From NCBI GenBank assembly GCA_018822105.1, contig JAHJLB010000032.1, positions 31,621 through 95,620 of the forward strand: 64,000 bases of DNA. The letters run 5' to 3'. Of this stretch, positions 42,150-50,949 are shown one piece after another (position 1 is the stretch's first letter; the number at the start of each line of letters is the position of its first letter). The notes beneath the pieces are model-generated. The model worked only from the letters and a program-made list of their open reading frames with translations, did no database searches and was not told the origin of the DNA. Origin of the DNA: Pseudomonadota bacterium (GTDB lineage Bacteria > Desulfobacterota > Desulfovibrionia > Desulfovibrionales > Desulfovibrionaceae). The translations under genes and the position numbers were made by a program.

Positions 42150-43489
42150 GCCGCAACTCCGGAGACATTCCAGCCGGGCTCTCCCTGGCCGTCCGCGCGG
42201 TCCTGGGCCTCTATGGCCTGGCCTGGCGCGCGCTCCTGCCAGGACTCAAGCGCAACGGCCGTCTGGCCGAGGGCTGGGCTGGGCGCACCCTGGCCGCGGG
42301 CCTGCCGCCCAGGGCCGACCTCTGGCTCCAGGCGGCCTCCGGCGGCGAGGCCTATCTGGCCTGGGAAATGCTCCGGCAGCTTCCCGCCGCGCTGGCCCAC
42401 CTGCGGCCCCAGGGCTCAGCCCCCTTGCGCGTGCATGCCACCACCTTCACCAGCCAGGGGCTGGGCATCCTGACCCAGGCCAAGGCCGACCTCGCATCAA
42501 TCCTTGAGCTCACACCGGCCTATTTCCCCTTTGACCTGCCCGGAAACATGGACAAGGCCCTCGACGCCGTGCGCCCCAGGGCCGTGGCCCTGCTGGAAAC
42601 CGAGCTCTGGCCCGGCCTGCTGGCCGCCTGCCGGAGGCGCGGCGTGCCCGCCCTAGTGCTCAATGGGCGCATGACGGAAAAAAGCCTGCGCGGATACGGC
42701 ACCCTGCCCTGGTTCTGGCGGGCTCTGGCCCCGGCGCTGGTCCTGGCGGTGTCCGACGAGGACGCCGACCGCTTCGCCCGCGCCTTCGGCCCGGCGGACA
42801 TCCGCCGGATGCCGAACATCAAGTTCGACCGTCTGCGCCTTGACGCGGCCCCAGACGCAGAAACACAGCGCCCGCCCTTCGCGAGCCTCATCCCCCGGCA
42901 GGCCGACGGAAGTGCCCCCTTCGTGGTTCTGGGCTCCGTGCGCAAGGAGGAGGAGGACCAGGTGCTGCGCATCATCCAGGGCCTGCGCCAGGCCCTGCCC
43001 GGCCTCACCATCGGCCTGTTCCCGCGCCACATGCGGCGCGTCTGCGTCTGGGAGCGGCTCCTGCGCGAGGCCGGGGTGCCCTTTGCCCTGCGCAGCGAAA
43101 ACCGGCGGGGCGCCCCCGGCTCGGTGCTGCTCTGGGACGAGTTCGGCGAGCTGGGCGAGGCCTTCTCCCTGGCCAGCGCCGCCTTTCTGGGCGGCAGCCT
43201 GGCGGACCTGGGCGGCCAGAACTTTCTGGAGCCCCTGGCCCACGGCGTGGTGCCGGTCACCGGGCCCTCCTGGAGCAATTTCGCCTGGGTGGGCCGGGAG
43301 ATCTTCGAAACGGGCATCGTGCGCCTGGTCAAGGACTGGCAGGGCGTGCTGGCCGAGCTGTCGGCCCTGGCCCTGGCCCCCCCGGACCGCGACGAGATCC
43401 GCGCCAAGGCCAAGGCCTACGCAGCCTCCCGCCGGGGCGGCGCGGCGGCCGCCTGCCAGGCAGTTGCCGAACTCCTGAAAAATGCGTAA
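42146..43489 (+). CDS. waaA: 3-deoxy-D-manno-octulosonate transferase (Kdo transferase)
   Basis: A 447-aa GT30-family enzyme. RADLWLQAASGGEAYLAWEML corresponds to the usual WxHaxSxGE motif, ETELWPGLL to the conserved ExExWPN region (with G in place of N), and GSVRKEEEDQV, FGELGEAFSLASAAFLGGSLADLGGQNFLEPL to the donor-side nucleotide-binding half. It transfers Kdo from CMP-Kdo to lipid A precursor at the inner membrane. It forms a coupled pair with ddl (4-nt overlap) and is directly followed by kdsB, which makes its donor. Confidence 0.92.
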   Translation: MSRNSGDIPAGLSLAVRAVLGLYGLAWRALLPGLKRNGRLAEGWAGRTLAAGLPPRADLWLQAASGGEAYLAWEMLRQLPAALAHLRPQGSAPLRVHATTFTSQGLGILTQAKADLASILELTPAYFPFDLPGNMDKALDAVRPRAVALLETELWPGLLAACRRRGVPALVLNGRMTEKSLRGYGTLPWFWRALAPALVLAVSDEDADRFARAFGPADIRRMPNIKFDRLRLDAAPDAETQRPPFASLIPRQADGSAPFVVLGSVRKEEEDQVLRIIQGLRQALPGLTIGLFPRHMRRVCVWERLLREAGVPFALRSENRRGAPGSVLLWDEFGELGEAFSLASAAFLGGSLADLGGQNFLEPLAHGVVPVTGPSWSNFAWVGREIFETGIVRLVKDWQGVLAELSALALAPPDRDEIRAKAKAYAASRRGGAAAACQAVAELLKNA

Positions 43490-44275
43490 ATGAACAGCGG
43501 AGCAACCAAGCGGATGCACGACCTGCCCCCCTGTTATGGAATCATTCCAGCTCGGTATGATTCCTCGCGCTTCCCCGGCAAGCCCTTGGCGGACATCCTG
43601 GGCAAGCCGATGTTCGTCCGCGTGCACGAGCGCGCATGCGCCTGCCCCCTGTTCAGGCAGATCGTGCTGGCCACGGACGACCAGCGCATCCTGGACGCGG
43701 CCAAGGCCTGGGACGTGCCCGCGCTCATGACCTCGCGCACGCACCAGAGCGGCACGGACCGCGTGCTGGAGGCCGCAAGGCTCCTCGGCGCCGGGGCGGA
43801 TTGCGTGGTGGTGAACATCCAGGGCGACGAGCCGCTGCTGGAGCCGGACATGCTGGCCCAGCTCCTGGCCCCCTTCGCCGGGCCCAGGGGGCCGGAGGTC
43901 CAGGCCACCACCCTGGCCTCGCCCTTGAGCCGCGCCGAGGCCCAAAGCCCGGACCGGGTCAAGGTGGTGCTGGACGCCGGAGGCCGCGCGCTGTATTTCT
44001 CGCGTGCGCCGATCCCCTTTGACCGCGACGGGGAGGGGCGCGGGGTCGGGCCGCTTTTGCACATCGGCTTGTACGCCTTGCGCATGGCCACCCTGGAGCG
44101 CTTTGCCGCGCTGCCCGCAGGGCTGCTGGAACAGACGGAGAAACTGGAGCAATTGCGACTTCTGGAGAACGGCATTCCCCTGCATGTGGCCACGACCAGC
44201 CACGGCTGCCACGGGGTGGACCGTCCGGAAGACGTTGAGCACATTGTCAAAATACTGCTGGAGCAAGAGAAATGA
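43490..44275 (+). CDS. kdsB: CMP-Kdo synthetase KdsB
   Basis: A 261-aa cytidylyltransferase. [26 protein letters not shown] (nucleotide loop), [24 protein letters not shown] and [10 protein letters not shown] are the expected motifs. The enzyme couples CTP and Kdo to CMP-Kdo for the neighbouring WaaA. The ATG at 43490 follows the waaA TAA with no gap; an in-frame ATG at 43514, giving [15 protein letters not shown], fits the usual N-terminus better and may be the real start. Stop overlaps carA by ATGA. Confidence 0.94.
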   Translation: MNSGATKRMHDLPPCYGIIPARYDSSRFPGKPLADILGKPMFVRVHERACACPLFRQIVLATDDQRILDAAKAWDVPALMTSRTHQSGTDRVLEAARLLGAGADCVVVNIQGDEPLLEPDMLAQLLAPFAGPRGPEVQATTLASPLSRAEAQSPDRVKVVLDAGGRALYFSRAPIPFDRDGEGRGVGPLLHIGLYALRMATLERFAALPAGLLEQTEKLEQLRLLENGIPLHVATTSHGCHGVDRPEDVEHIVKILLEQEK

Positions 44276-45396
44276 AAGCGATTCTGGCCCTGGAAGACGG
44301 CACCTGGTTCGAGGGAACCTCCTTCACCGGCCCCGGCGAGACCGGCGGCGAGGCCATCTTCAACACCGGCATGACCGGCTACCAGGAAGTGCTCACCGAC
44401 CCCTCCTATGTGGGGCAGATGGTCTGCATGACCTACCCGCTCATCGGCAACTACGGGGTCAACCCCAAGGATGTGGAGTCGCACAGGGTCGGGGTGGAGG
44501 CCTTCATCGTCAAGGAATGCTGCAAGGAGCCCAGCAACTGGCAGGCCACCCAGTCCCTGCCGGACTACCTGCGCTCCGCCGGGGTCATGGGCATCGAAGG
44601 CGTCGACACCCGCGCCTTGACCCGGCATCTGCGCATCCACGGCGCCATGCGCGGGGCCATCTCCACCTCCGAGCTCGACCCGGCCAGGCTGGCCGCGCGC
44701 GCCAAGGCCCTGCCCAGCATGGAGGGTCAGAACCTGGCCGACAAGGTCAGCGCCAAGACTCCGTACCTCTGGACCGGCAGCACCACCAGGGACGTGGACC
44801 TGTCCGCGGGCTACTCCTGGACCGGCACCGGCCCCAGGCTCCTGGTCTACGACTTCGGGGTCAAGTGGAACATCCTGCGGCTCCTGGCCGCCGAGGGCTT
44901 CGACCTGCTCGTGGTGCCCTCGCACTTCACCCACCAGCAGGCCGCCGAGCTTGCCCCGGACGCCGTGTTCCTCTCCAACGGCCCCGGCGACCCCTCCGTG
45001 GTCACCAACGCCATCGAGGCCACCAAGGTCTTTGCGGACAGGTATCCCGTGGCGGGCATCTGCCTGGGCCACCAGATCATGGGCCTGGCCCTGGGCGGAA
45101 AGACCTTCAAGCTCAAGTTCGGCCACCACGGCTGCAACAACCCGGTCCTGGACATGGAGTCGGGCAAGATCGAAATCTCCTCCCAGAACCACGGCTTTTG
45201 CGTGGACATCGCGCATCTGCCGGAACTCAAGATCACCCACAAGAACCTGAACGACCAGACCCTTGAGGGCTTCGCCCACCGCGACAAGCCCCTCATCGCC
45301 ATCCAGTTCCACCCCGAAGCCGCCCCAGGACCGCACGACAGCGCCTATTTCTTCCGGCGCTTCCGCGATCTGGTGCGCCAGTCCACAGGCAAGTAG
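44272..45396 (+). CDS. carA: Carbamoyl-phosphate synthase small subunit
   Basis: A 374-aa glutamine amidotransferase. The N-terminal domain [30 protein letters not shown] and [15 protein letters not shown] is followed by the class I amidotransferase domain with [26 protein letters not shown] (nucleophile Cys) and [17 protein letters not shown] (His, Glu). It supplies ammonia to CarB for arginine and pyrimidine synthesis. The large subunit gene carB is not in the window. The start overlaps kdsB by 4 nt, so the gene is co-transcribed with envelope genes. Confidence 0.97.
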   Translation: MKAILALEDGTWFEGTSFTGPGETGGEAIFNTGMTGYQEVLTDPSYVGQMVCMTYPLIGNYGVNPKDVESHRVGVEAFIVKECCKEPSNWQATQSLPDYLRSAGVMGIEGVDTRALTRHLRIHGAMRGAISTSELDPARLAARAKALPSMEGQNLADKVSAKTPYLWTGSTTRDVDLSAGYSWTGTGPRLLVYDFGVKWNILRLLAAEGFDLLVVPSHFTHQQAAELAPDAVFLSNGPGDPSVVTNAIEATKVFADRYPVAGICLGHQIMGLALGGKTFKLKFGHHGCNNPVLDMESGKIEISSQNHGFCVDIAHLPELKITHKNLNDQTLEGFAHRDKPLIAIQFHPEAAPGPHDSAYFFRRFRDLVRQSTGK

Positions 45397-45440
45397 GGAG
45401 AAGGCAGCCCCCCCCTATCCAACCACGAGGAGCGCACAGC

Positions 45441-46247
45441 ATGTCCGGGGAACTCACCAAGGCCCGCCAGCGGCTCACGAGCATCGGCTCCAGCCTCAAG
45501 CAGGGCAAGTACATGGCCGCGGCCCAGGCCCTGAACGACGCCATCGTCATCATGCTTTCGGCCCAGCTCATGAAGAGCGAGCGCGACGAGTTCGCCCAGA
45601 TGCTTGATGACGCCGTGTATGCCCTGAACAACAACAAGGAGCTGCGCAAGGTCTTCCCCCTGGTCTTGAACTATGCCCCGGGCGAGGAGAAGAAGCTCCT
45701 GGACCAGATCTTCGAGATGCGCAAGCTCCTCCAGGAAGACGTCAACGAGGAGGCCCAAAAGGACCTTGCAGCCCTGGAGCTCAACCGGCAGGCCGAGCTG
45801 GACCGCGGCCAGAAACACCTGGAGCAGCAGGAGTTCGAACTGGCCAAGCAGGTCTTCGACAGGCTCGTCGCCGAGTATGCCGGCGACGCCGACCTCAAGG
45901 CCGAGGTGGCCGAGCGCTACCAGAAAACCGGGCTCAACGAGGAGGCCGTGGCCTATTTGAGCGCGGCCATCACCGAATCCCCCGACTCCCTGCACCTCTA
46001 CAACCGCATCGGCATCGTGCTGCGGAAGATGCAGGATTTCCAAAGCGCGGAGAATTACTACAACAAGGCCCTGGAGCTGACCCAGGCCGACGAGTACCTC
46101 TTCTTCAACCTGGGGCGGCTGTACTTCGACTGGCAGCGCTGGGACAAGACGGCCGAGGCCGCGCAACGCGCCCTGGGCCTGAATCCCGACTTTCAGGAGG
46201 CCAGAAAGCTGCTGGCCTACGCCCAGAAGAAGATGGCCGGGGCCTGA
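45441..46247 (+). CDS. Tetratricopeptide-repeat protein
   Basis: A 268-aa soluble, helical protein (ATG 45441, GGAG upstream). Two or three TPR units stand in the C-terminal half: AEVAERYQKTGLNEEAVAYLSAAI, HLYNRIGIVLRKMQDFQSAENYYNKALELT and YLFFNLGRLYFDWQRWDKTAEAAQRALGLNP. The N-terminal half is charged and coiled-coil-like. It lacks a signal peptide. It lies 44 bp after carA in the same direction; the partner is unknown. Confidence 0.85.
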   Translation: MSGELTKARQRLTSIGSSLKQGKYMAAAQALNDAIVIMLSAQLMKSERDEFAQMLDDAVYALNNNKELRKVFPLVLNYAPGEEKKLLDQIFEMRKLLQEDVNEEAQKDLAALELNRQAELDRGQKHLEQQEFELAKQVFDRLVAEYAGDADLKAEVAERYQKTGLNEEAVAYLSAAITESPDSLHLYNRIGIVLRKMQDFQSAENYYNKALELTQADEYLFFNLGRLYFDWQRWDKTAEAAQRALGLNPDFQEARKLLAYAQKKMAGA

Positions 46248-46273
46248 GCCCGCCCCCCGGCGAGGAGGGCTTT

Positions 46274-47707
46274 GTGCGCCACGCCCGCTCCGACGCCCTG
46301 GGCCGCTTGGCCCCTGTCCTCCACACGGACGTCCTCGTGCTCGGCGCCGGCCTGGCCGGCATGCGCGCCGCCATCGCAGCCAGACAGGCCGCGCCAGCCC
46401 TCCGCGTGACCCTGGTGAGCCCGCGCGCGCGCGCCTCCGGCTCCTCCTTCGCCAACCGCAACAACGCCCTGGGCATGCAGGCCCCCCTGCCGGGCCAGGA
46501 AGACCTTTTCGTGGCCGAGGCCTTGCGCCTGGCCGCCCCCGGTCATGCCGCGCCGTCCCTGGCGGCCGCCCTGGCTGAAGACGCCCCGGCCCGCCTGGAT
46601 GATCTCCTGGGCCTGGGCCTTTGCTTCCGCCGCGAGGAGGACGGCCGGCTGCGGCGCTTTCCAGGCTGCTTCAGCAGCGTCCCCCGGGCCGTGGTCTTCG
46701 ACGGTCTGGCCCAGGCCCACGCGGCGTTCCTGGCCCAGGCGCGCGCCCTCGGCGTGGAGCTGCTTTTCGGCTTTGAGGCCCTGGCCCAGCTGCAGCAGGC
46801 TCCCGGCGGCCGGGTTGCCGGGGCGCGGCTTTGCGCCCTGCGCGGCCAGCAGACGCTGCGCATCCACGCAGGGGCGGTGGTCGCGGCCCTGGGCGGCCCG
46901 GCCCCGCTCTTCGCCCGGCGCATCTGCGGCCCCGGCGGCTCGGGCCTGGCCTACGGCCTGCTGGCCAGCGCCGGGGCGCGGCTGGTCAACACCGGCTTTG
47001 TGCAATGGTTCTGGGTGGAGGCCAAGGGCCTGGACTTCGTGAACCCCGGCGAACTGGCCTGGCCTGAGCCCCTGGCCCATCTGGCCGGACCCCGCCGTCA
47101 GCACTGCCCCATGGCCTATGGCTTGAGCGACGCGGCCCTGGACCTGGACCTGCTGGCCCGGCAGGGGCCGGGAGGGCTGACGCGCGCGGAGCACACCCAG
47201 CGGGGCGCCCTGGATCTTGCCCTGGCCGCCCATGCCGGCAACGGGGGCGCGCTCATCGATGCCCAGGGACGCACCAGCGTGGAGGGGCTGTACGCCTGCG
47301 GCGAATGCGCCTCGGGCATGCACGGGGCCAACCGCCTGGGCGGAGGCATGGTCCTGGCCGCCCTGGTCTTCGGCGCGCGCGCGGGCCGGGCCGCGGCCCA
47401 GGAGGCCGGCGGCCAAGCAGGCGGCCCTGCGGGAGGGCGGACGCAGGGAACGGCCCCAGCGGAGGCTTCGGGGGCGGAGCAGGAAAGGCAGGACAATGGG
47501 CAGGCACTGCTGCGCTGGCTGGGCCGGGGCATGCAGCGCTTTGGCACGCCTGGGGCGGAGCAGCGGACTCAGGCCTCGGCCCGGCAGGCCTTCCGGGCGC
47601 GGCTGCGGGCCGTTTTGGAAGACGCACAAACCGGGCTCCGAAGCAGACTGCTGGCCCGCTCGGCCCTGGCGGTCCTTGAGGGCGCGGACCAGGCGGACCT
47701 GCCGTAG
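46274..47707 (+). CDS. FAD-dependent oxidoreductase, fumarate reductase / L-aspartate oxidase type
   Basis: A 477-aa flavoprotein with a GTG start at 46274 (GAGGAGGG upstream). HTDVLVLGAGLAGMRAAIAA is the Rossmann FAD site; SGSSFANRNNALGMQAP, AGAVVAALGGPAPLF and GLYACGECASGMHGANRLGGGMVLAALVFGARAG are typical of the FrdA/SdhA/NadB family. The succinate/fumarate catalytic region is shorter and less conserved than in real FrdA, so the substrate is uncertain. The C-terminal 120 residues include an Ala/Gly-rich linker. It follows the TPR gene by 26 bp. Confidence 0.82.
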   Translation: MRHARSDALGRLAPVLHTDVLVLGAGLAGMRAAIAARQAAPALRVTLVSPRARASGSSFANRNNALGMQAPLPGQEDLFVAEALRLAAPGHAAPSLAAALAEDAPARLDDLLGLGLCFRREEDGRLRRFPGCFSSVPRAVVFDGLAQAHAAFLAQARALGVELLFGFEALAQLQQAPGGRVAGARLCALRGQQTLRIHAGAVVAALGGPAPLFARRICGPGGSGLAYGLLASAGARLVNTGFVQWFWVEAKGLDFVNPGELAWPEPLAHLAGPRRQHCPMAYGLSDAALDLDLLARQGPGGLTRAEHTQRGALDLALAAHAGNGGALIDAQGRTSVEGLYACGECASGMHGANRLGGGMVLAALVFGARAGRAAAQEAGGQAGGPAGGRTQGTAPAEASGAEQERQDNGQALLRWLGRGMQRFGTPGAEQRTQASARQAFRARLRAVLEDAQTGLRSRLLARSALAVLEGADQADLP

Positions 47708-47753
47708 CCCTCGCCATTTTCCAGGACGCATCCCCCCCTTCCGGCCGCAGCCC

Positions 47754-47800
47754 AAAAACAAAGGGCTCCCGACAGCGGCTTCGCAGCGCCAGGAACCCTT
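47754..47800 (-). terminator. Intrinsic terminator after nadD
   Basis: Minus strand: AAGGGTTCC...GGGAGCCCTT stem (47800-47761) with internal pairing, followed by TGTTTTTGG. It lies 63 bp beyond the nadD stop. Confidence 0.6.
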
Positions 47801-47862
47801 CGCGCAAGCCAAGGGGAAGTTCGGGGGGCCATGGGCTCCACAGCCGCCAAAGGCCTCTGGCC

Positions 47863-48531
47863 TCAGATCTCGGTGCGCTGTCCCCAGGCCTGTTCATAGG
47901 CCGAGCCGCCGCGCTCCAGGATGTCCTCCGCGGCGGCGGGCACCAGCATGGCCAGGCAGCGCCTTTCGCGCCAGCGCCTGCGGATGTCCGTGGAGGACAC
48001 GTCCAGGGTGGGCATGACCACGGCGGTCAGGCTCGTGCCCGAGGCGAAAAGCAGCCGATCCGGTCCAAGGCGCACCGTGCCGGGCCAATTGGCCTCGGCA
48101 AAGGACGCCAAAGCCTCAAAATCCGTGCCCCGGCGCAGCACCACGGCCAGGGAGCAAAGGTGCGGAACCTCCAGCCCCCGGTGCCAGCCCGGCAAGGCCA
48201 TGAAGGATTCGCTGCCCATGATGAAATACAGTTCATCGTTGGGCATCTTCTCGCGCAGGGCGGCCAGGGTGTCCACGGTATAGGAAGGGCCGGGGCGAGC
48301 GCCCTCGAACCCGCTGGCGGAAAGCCCGGCAACCCCGTGCACGGCCATCTCCACCAGGCGCAGGCGATGGGCGAAGGGCAGCATGCCCTCAGACGGCTTG
48401 TGCGGGGGCTCTCCCGCAGGCATGAGCAGGACGCGGTCCAGGCCCACGGTCTCTCTGGCCTCCACGGCCATGCGCATGTGTCCGGTGTGGATGGGGTTGA
48501 AGCTGCCGCCCAGGATGCCGATCTTGGTCAT
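47863..48531 (-). CDS. nadD: Nicotinate-nucleotide adenylyltransferase
   Basis: A 222-aa enzyme starting at ATG 48531, just before KIGILGGSFNPIHTGHMRMA with the nucleotidyltransferase HxGH (H15-H18). LLMPAGEPPHKP, GPSYTVDTLAAL, ELYFIMGSESFMALPGWH and the SSTDIRRRW motif (ISSTxIR) are all present. It converts nicotinate mononucleotide and ATP to deamido-NAD. It lies 102 bp downstream of proA in the same direction, a pairing seen in Desulfovibrio-like genomes. The extra 16 residues of a longer frame were not used. Confidence 0.95.
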   Translation of the reverse strand: MTKIGILGGSFNPIHTGHMRMAVEARETVGLDRVLLMPAGEPPHKPSEGMLPFAHRLRLVEMAVHGVAGLSASGFEGARPGPSYTVDTLAALREKMPNDELYFIMGSESFMALPGWHRGLEVPHLCSLAVVLRRGTDFEALASFAEANWPGTVRLGPDRLLFASGTSLTAVVMPTLDVSSTDIRRRWRERRCLAMLVPAAAEDILERGGSAYEQAWGQRTEI

Positions 48532-48633
48532 GATGCGTGTGGTTCCCTTATGTCTTGCCGCCCGCCGCTCGGAAAACACGCCCCCGCCAGCCGGGCAAAG
48601 GCCGGGGGCTTGCAGCTGCCGTTGCCTGACGCG

Positions 48634-49893
48634 CTATTGGCGTATCTGGCCTTGCCCCAGGACCACGAACTTGGCGCTGGTGAGCTCGCGGACCCCCATG
48701 GGGCCGTAGGCGTGGAGCTTGGTGGTGGAGATGCCGACCTCGGCCCCCAGGCCCAGCTCGCCGCCGTCGTTCAGGCGCGTGGAGGCGTTCACCGCCACCA
48801 TGCTGGCATCGGCCTCGCGGGTGAAACGCATGGCGTTCTGGTGGCTCTCGGTGAGAATGGCCTCGGTATGGTTGGAGCCATGCTGGGCGATGTGCTCCAG
48901 GGCCTCGTCCAGGTCCGCCACCACCTTCACGGCCAGGGTCAGCCCCAGAAACTCCTGGCCCCAGTCGGACCTGGCCGCGGCCTGGGCATGGGGGGCCATG
49001 AGCGGCAGGGAGGCCTTGCAGCATTTGAACTGCACCCCGGCCTCGCCCAGGGTTTTGGCCACCTTGGGCAAAAGCTTCCTGGCCACCGCCTGGTGCACCA
49101 GGAGGCATTCCAGCGCGTTGCAGGTGCCTGGGCGCTGCACCTTGGCGTTGTGGATGATGACCACGGCGCGGGCCAGGTCGGCGCTCTGGTCCACAAAGGT
49201 GTGGCACACGCCCTTGTAGTGCTTGAGCACGGGCATGGAGGCCTGCTCCACCACGGCGCGGATGAGGCCCTCGCCGCCGCGCGGAATGACCACGTCGATG
49301 AATTCGTCGAGCTTGAGCAGGGCGCTCACGGCCTCGCGGTCCGTGGTGGGCGGCACCTGCACGCAGCCCTTGGGCAGCCCGGCGCTCTCCAGGGCCTCGT
49401 GGACGACCTTGGTCAAGGCCTTGATGGAGTGGAAGGCTTCCGAGCCGCCGCGCAGGATGGCCGCGTTGCCGCTCTTGATGCAGAGCACGGCGGCATCCAC
49501 GGCGGCATTGGGCCGCGACTCGAAGATCATGGCCACCACGCCCAGGGGCACGCGCATGCGGCCCACCAGCATGCCGTTGGGCCGCTTCTTCATGGATTCT
49601 ATCTCGCCCACGGGATCGCTCATGGCCGCCACTTCGCGGCAGCCCTGGATCATGGAGTCCAGCACGCCCTGGGTGATGGTCAGGCGGTCCAGCTTGGCGC
49701 TGTCCAGCCCGTTCTTGCGCGCGGCCTCGAGGTCCTTGGCGTTGGCGGCGAAGATGGCCGCAGCATTCTGGCCAAGCAGCCCCGCCATGTTCAGCAGGGA
49801 CTGCTGCCGGACGCGGCCCTCGGCCGCGGCGAGTTTGCGTGAGGCGGCCTTGGCGGCCTTGGCGATGGTGCGCATCTGGGCGGCGATGGTCAT
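48634..49893 (-). CDS. proA: Gamma-glutamyl phosphate reductase
   Basis: A 419-aa aldehyde-dehydrogenase-fold enzyme from ATG 49893 (GGAGAAAGG upstream). VPLGVVAMIFESRPNAAVD, KSGNAAILRGGSEA, VIPRGGEGLI, RPGTCNALECLLVH (catalytic Cys) and EAILTESHQNAMRF match the family. It reduces gamma-glutamyl phosphate with NADPH in proline synthesis. The length is standard. A longer frame from 50043 only covers upstream non-coding sequence. Confidence 0.96.
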   Translation of the reverse strand: MTIAAQMRTIAKAAKAASRKLAAAEGRVRQQSLLNMAGLLGQNAAAIFAANAKDLEAARKNGLDSAKLDRLTITQGVLDSMIQGCREVAAMSDPVGEIESMKKRPNGMLVGRMRVPLGVVAMIFESRPNAAVDAAVLCIKSGNAAILRGGSEAFHSIKALTKVVHEALESAGLPKGCVQVPPTTDREAVSALLKLDEFIDVVIPRGGEGLIRAVVEQASMPVLKHYKGVCHTFVDQSADLARAVVIIHNAKVQRPGTCNALECLLVHQAVARKLLPKVAKTLGEAGVQFKCCKASLPLMAPHAQAAARSDWGQEFLGLTLAVKVVADLDEALEHIAQHGSNHTEAILTESHQNAMRFTREADASMVAVNASTRLNDGGELGLGAEVGISTTKLHAYGPMGVRELTSAKFVVLGQGQIRQ

Positions 49894-50242
49894 GGCCTTT
49901 CTCCGTCTTTGCCTGGGCGGCTGGGGTTTGTGCAAAGGGTCGCTGGCCGAACCTGGGAGCAGGCTTCCGGCTGAGCAAAAGATGCCTTTCGCTCCAGCCC
50001 TTTGGCTAACCTCAGCGCGCCCGCAAGTCAACGCCGAGGGCATTCCTCCCGACTTTCGCCAAAAGAAGGCTGCTGCGCCCTTGTTTTTTCAACACAGCGG
50101 AATGCTGCGCAAAAAATACTTGGCCCGGGAATCTTCCCCTTTGACCTGTTTGACATTTTTGCGTAAACATTTTTGGCCCGAACGCGATTGCGGCCGGGAC
50201 GACCACGAACCCAATGGAACGCGCCCGCAAGGAGTTTCCCGA
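49894..50242. other. Divergent intergenic region
   Basis: This 349-bp region separates proA (minus) from the TPR-like membrane gene (plus). The part from 50080 to 50170 is AT-richer and probably holds the plus-strand promoter; I could not fix -35 and -10 boxes with correct spacing. No gene or RNA structure was recognised. Confidence 0.5.
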
Positions 50243-50935
50243 ATGGACGAAAAGAAACAGCAAGTTCTGGCGGACACGCCGCTCAACCCCGGCGTCGCCG
50301 AGCAGCTGGAGCAGATCAAGAAGGCCGTGCCCGACACCTCGCAGCGGCTGTACGAATTCCTCGTGAACAACATGAAGCCCATCGCCCTGGGCTGCGGCGC
50401 GGTCATCCTGGCCGCCGCCGTGTACGCCGGGGTCAATTCCTGGCGCGCGCACACGGCCGCCAAGGCCGCCGACGCCCTCGGCGTCATCCTCATCGAAAAG
50501 ACCGACAGCAAGGCCCGCGTGGCCGCCCTGGAGGCCTTTCTGAAGGACGCGCCCGGCTCCCTGCGGCCCACTGTGCTGCTGGAGCTGGCCGCCAGCGCCA
50601 TGGTCGACAAGCAGTTCGACAAGGCCGCCCTGGCCTGGACCGAGCTTGAGGGCTCGTCCTCCGAGGACATGAAGGTCATCGCCGGCATCGGCCACGCCAA
50701 GAGCCTGCTCCTGGCCGACAAGGCCCCCGAGGCCCTGACCCTGCTCAAGGCCCTCCGGGCCAAGTCTCCGGAGGCCTACTCCATGCCCATCACCCGGCAA
50801 CTGGCCGTGGCGGCGGAACAGGCCGGAGACACCAAGGCCGCCCTGGAGGCCTATTCCGAGCTGGCCTCCAGAGCCGAGGGCTCGGGCAAGCCCTTCTTCG
50901 AATTCAAGGTCAACCAGCTCAAGGCGAAGAGCTAA
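50243..50935 (+). CDS. Membrane-anchored TPR-like protein (YfgM type)
   Basis: A 230-aa protein from ATG 50243 (AAGGAG upstream). A hydrophilic N-terminus of 45 residues is followed by one transmembrane helix (PIALGCGAVILAAAVYAGVNSW) and a periplasmic helical-repeat region (KAALAWTELEGSSSEDMKVIAGIGHAKSLL, KAALEAYSELASRAEG), the layout of YfgM/TPR_21 proteins, which work with the envelope chaperone network. It precedes iorA by 14 bp and may be co-transcribed, without obvious functional link. Confidence 0.8.
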   Translation: MDEKKQQVLADTPLNPGVAEQLEQIKKAVPDTSQRLYEFLVNNMKPIALGCGAVILAAAVYAGVNSWRAHTAAKAADALGVILIEKTDSKARVAALEAFLKDAPGSLRPTVLLELAASAMVDKQFDKAALAWTELEGSSSEDMKVIAGIGHAKSLLLADKAPEALTLLKALRAKSPEAYSMPITRQLAVAAEQAGDTKAALEAYSELASRAEGSGKPFFEFKVNQLKAKS

Positions 50936-50949
50936 AAGGAAACAACTGT

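Noticed and set aside
42653..44266. Minus-strand 537-codon frame over waaA and kdsB
   Set aside because: Antisense to two well-supported enzymes; Gly/Gln/His-rich product with no motif.
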